NCBI RefSeq assembly: GCF_015207605.1
Contig: NZ_JADEWO010000003.1
Span: forward strand, 124,001 to 188,000
From: Oculatella sp. LEGE 06141
GTDB lineage: Bacteria; Cyanobacteriota; Cyanobacteriia; Elainellales; Elainellaceae
Length of the DNA stretch: 64,000 bases
Direction of reading: 5' to 3'
The position numbers were made by a program, and so were the translations under genes. The notes under the pieces are model-generated. The model was not told the DNA's origin. It saw only the letters and a program-made list of their open reading frames with translations, and ran no database searches. Shown in pieces: positions 62,668 to 64,000 of the stretch (its first letter is position 1; every line of letters begins with the position of its first letter).

Positions 62668-63165
62668 CTAACAATAGGGCGTGATGTCCTCGCCGCATTC
62701 ATCTGCCAGGAAGCACAGGGCACGAAAACGCAAGGCCACCACCTGCTCGTAGCACGGGTTTAGCTTGCAGAGCGGTGGAATGTGGATCAGTGTGTGACCC
62801 AGAACTTTGATATCGCGCTCAAAGGGACATTGGGCAGGAATTAGCTTACAAACTAAGTGGGCAAACCTGCTGTTGCGAATTTCAGTTTGATCTAGCCACT
62901 GACGTACAGAGTCCAATAAGTTGAAGCGAAGTTTAGGGGTTGGGCGAATGGACTGGTCTGACTCAGATATCCACTGAGCAGCAGAATCTGCCTTACAAAT
63001 CCAAGTCCAGCAATTGAGGGCTGGATCTTGCGCCATGCAATCGGCAAAGTCCATCGTTGGCTCTTTCAGGTCAGCAACTGTTGAGTTAACGAGCATCGTA
63101 GTTTTAGAATTCCACGATAGGAACTCTACACTTGCTGAAGCACACTGGTTAGATTGGTTTACCAT
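62668..63165 (-). CDS. Mo-dependent nitrogenase C-terminal domain protein, stand-alone
   Basis: A protein of about 165 residues with the Mo-nitrogenase C-terminal domain: VRQWLDQTEIRNSRFAHLVCKLIPAQCPFERDI followed by LIHIPPLCKLNPCYEQVVALRFRALCFLADECGEDI, with five cysteines. The domain was named for its association with nitrogenase, but it occurs alone in many cyanobacteria, including non-fixers. The start is unsure: ATG at 63165 or 63096, or TTG at 63207. It converges on rpaA, and no nif gene is in the window. Function unknown. Confidence 0.85.
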   Translation of the reverse strand: MVNQSNQCASASVEFLSWNSKTTMLVNSTVADLKEPTMDFADCMAQDPALNCWTWICKADSAAQWISESDQSIRPTPKLRFNLLDSVRQWLDQTEIRNSRFAHLVCKLIPAQCPFERDIKVLGHTLIHIPPLCKLNPCYEQVVALRFRALCFLADECGEDITPYC

Positions 63166-63207
63166 CGTCTGGATTAACAAGGGTTGAAGGGCCGTCACTT
63201 TAGGCAA

Positions 63208-63599
63208 CCTGGTTGAGTCCCTAATCCTGTATGGGATTCATAGAATGTTCTTCTACAGGACACCCATATCTTTCCCGAAGTTAAGACGATAGGGGTGAGT
63301 GATAATACTCAAGTTTTGCTGGTTAGTTTTGGGTGGTCACTGCTTTCCTCCGCAAATCTGTTGAAAGAGCTAACCGCGCCAGATCTCGTACATTTGAAAG
63401 TAGGGTTTAATTCCCTTGGTGCTGGATTCTCGAACTCCGATCGCTACAACCCAAGACAATCACGCTCAATCAACCGCTCAATCAACACTGATTACGGCAA
63501 CGGCTATGCCATGCAACTAAAATTGGGGAGCAGAACTTCTGCTCCCCAATCATTTAGAACGGTTTAAGGTATTGATTCAAGCCACTTCAGGCCGCGACG
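63208..63599. other. Intergenic region between the Mo-nitro_C gene and the RNase J gene
   Basis: About 390 bases. A GTG-initiated plus frame of 90 codons (63295-63567) overlaps the RNase J terminator and has no family features, so I do not call it a gene. Confidence 0.4.
63522..63550 (-). terminator. Intrinsic terminator of the RNase J gene
   Basis: ATTGGGGAGCAGA (63522-63534) pairs with TCTGCTCCCCAAT (63538-63550), a 13-bp perfect stem with a 3-nt loop. On the minus strand it is followed by TTTTAG. It lies about 50 bases after the gene's stop. Confidence 0.88.
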
Positions 63600-64000
63600 T
63601 TAAGACGCAACTTTAGCCGCCGATCGCTGCCTCCGGGGTGAAGCCGTGACAGTCTGTTCTGGAGTCTGTAGCAAAAATACTAGCGACGGATTGCTTTGGA
63701 GTTCGCGTCGTACCAATCGTCTCAGTTCTGCTTCAACACTGGCCTGAAGTTTTGTCCAATCGACTTCAAGGTCATCGCCATTGAAGGAGTGAGTAAAGTC
63801 TTTCCAGCGATCGCTCAGAAAATCACTCAGCGTTAAAGCAACGACCTTTTGCATCCGAGCTTTTTCAACCGAAGTGACCACCCCATGCAAATGCACTTCG
63901 GGTTTGGCTAACAGTTCTCCGGTTTGACCGATCGCCGCTGCAACCGTAACAATGCCGTCTTCTGCCAACTGCTGACGTTCCTTCAGCACTCGCTCATGTA
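63600..64000 (-). CDS. rnj: Ribonuclease J, C-terminal part (cut by window edge)
   Basis: The last 133 residues of ribonuclease J, a metallo-beta-lactamase RNase with endo- and 5' exonuclease activity that takes a leading part in RNA turnover. The visible part includes HERVLKERQQLAEDGIVTVAA and the LTLSDFLSDRW / LRRLVRRELQSNPSLVFLL dimerisation region. The catalytic core lies beyond 64000. A terminator follows it. Confidence 0.87.
   Translation of the reverse strand, partial: HERVLKERQQLAEDGIVTVAAAIGQTGELLAKPEVHLHGVVTSVEKARMQKVVALTLSDFLSDRWKDFTHSFNGDDLEVDWTKLQASVEAELRRLVRRELQSNPSLVFLLQTPEQTVTASPRRQRSAAKVAS

Noticed and set aside
63295-63567. 90-codon plus-strand GTG frame
   Set aside because: Runs through the RNase J terminator hairpin and is Ser/Asn-rich without family character.
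1-64000. CRISPR arrays, IS elements and prophage genes
   Set aside because: No regularly spaced repeats, transposase motifs or phage structural genes were seen.

Overview
The window is a stretch of cyanobacterial chromosome. The evidence is the frequent octamer GCGATCGC (HIP1) together with genes found only or mainly in oxygenic phototrophs: the NDH-1 genes ndhA-ndhI-ndhG-ndhE, the photosystem II subunit psb30, vipp1, zeta-carotene desaturase crtQ, the circadian output regulator rpaA, and aldehyde-deformylating oxygenase. Gene order (rimP-nusA-ylxR-infB; ndhA-I-G-E; crtQ with an SRPBCC gene) follows other cyanobacteria. Nothing fixes the genus. No rRNA, tRNA, CRISPR array, IS element or prophage was recognised.

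Layout. 1-4.4 kb: aminotransferase (cut by the window edge), thioredoxin, Vipp1/PspA, a DUF1643 protein, an exported Rieske protein, an alpha/beta hydrolase. 4.6-12.6 kb: an unknown membrane protein, then rimP-nusA-ylxR-infB behind a structured leader and closed by a 15-bp perfect hairpin. 12.6-20.3 kb: dipeptide epimerase and a VOC protein, a GT39-like membrane glycosyltransferase, then on the minus strand ndhA-I-G-E and NAD kinase. 20.3-24.5 kb: a candidate structured RNA, a sigma-70-like protein overlapping an exported TPR protein, and small unknowns. 24.5-28.2 kb: a yybP-ykoY (Mn2+) riboswitch in front of a Mnx/GDT1 manganese exporter, aldehyde-deformylating oxygenase, an orphan ABC permease and a MOSC protein. 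28.2-40.2 kb: a phosphate-binding-like lipoprotein coupled to a histidine kinase, two DUF4112 proteins, a rhodanese/glycosyltransferase pair, an M15 peptidase with four internal repeats, a HAD phosphatase, an SPFH protein and DUF1350. 40.9-47.7 kb: smc, a PRC-barrel protein, prs, psb30. 47.9-54.0 kb: a YkgJ protein with two half-size GDT1 proteins, a DEAH helicase, a secreted protein and malic enzyme. 54.2-64.0 kb: a CmpR-type LysR regulator, a HEAT protein, a DICT-GAF histidine kinase, crtQ, rpaA, a stand-alone Mo-nitrogenase C-terminal-domain protein, and the 3' end of RNase J.

Themes. Manganese handling appears twice: a riboswitch-controlled full-length exporter and a split half-size pair. 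Photosynthetic electron flow is served by the ndh cluster, psb30, vipp1 and crtQ. Regulation is rich: two histidine kinases without adjacent response regulators, rpaA, a LysR regulator and a divergent sigma-like protein. The observations most worth following are the riboswitch and its Shine-Dalgarno-sequestering platform, two candidate structured RNAs (about 6245-6333 and 20478-20600), the lipoprotein/kinase operon, the sigma-like/TPR gene pair and the four-repeat M15 protein.
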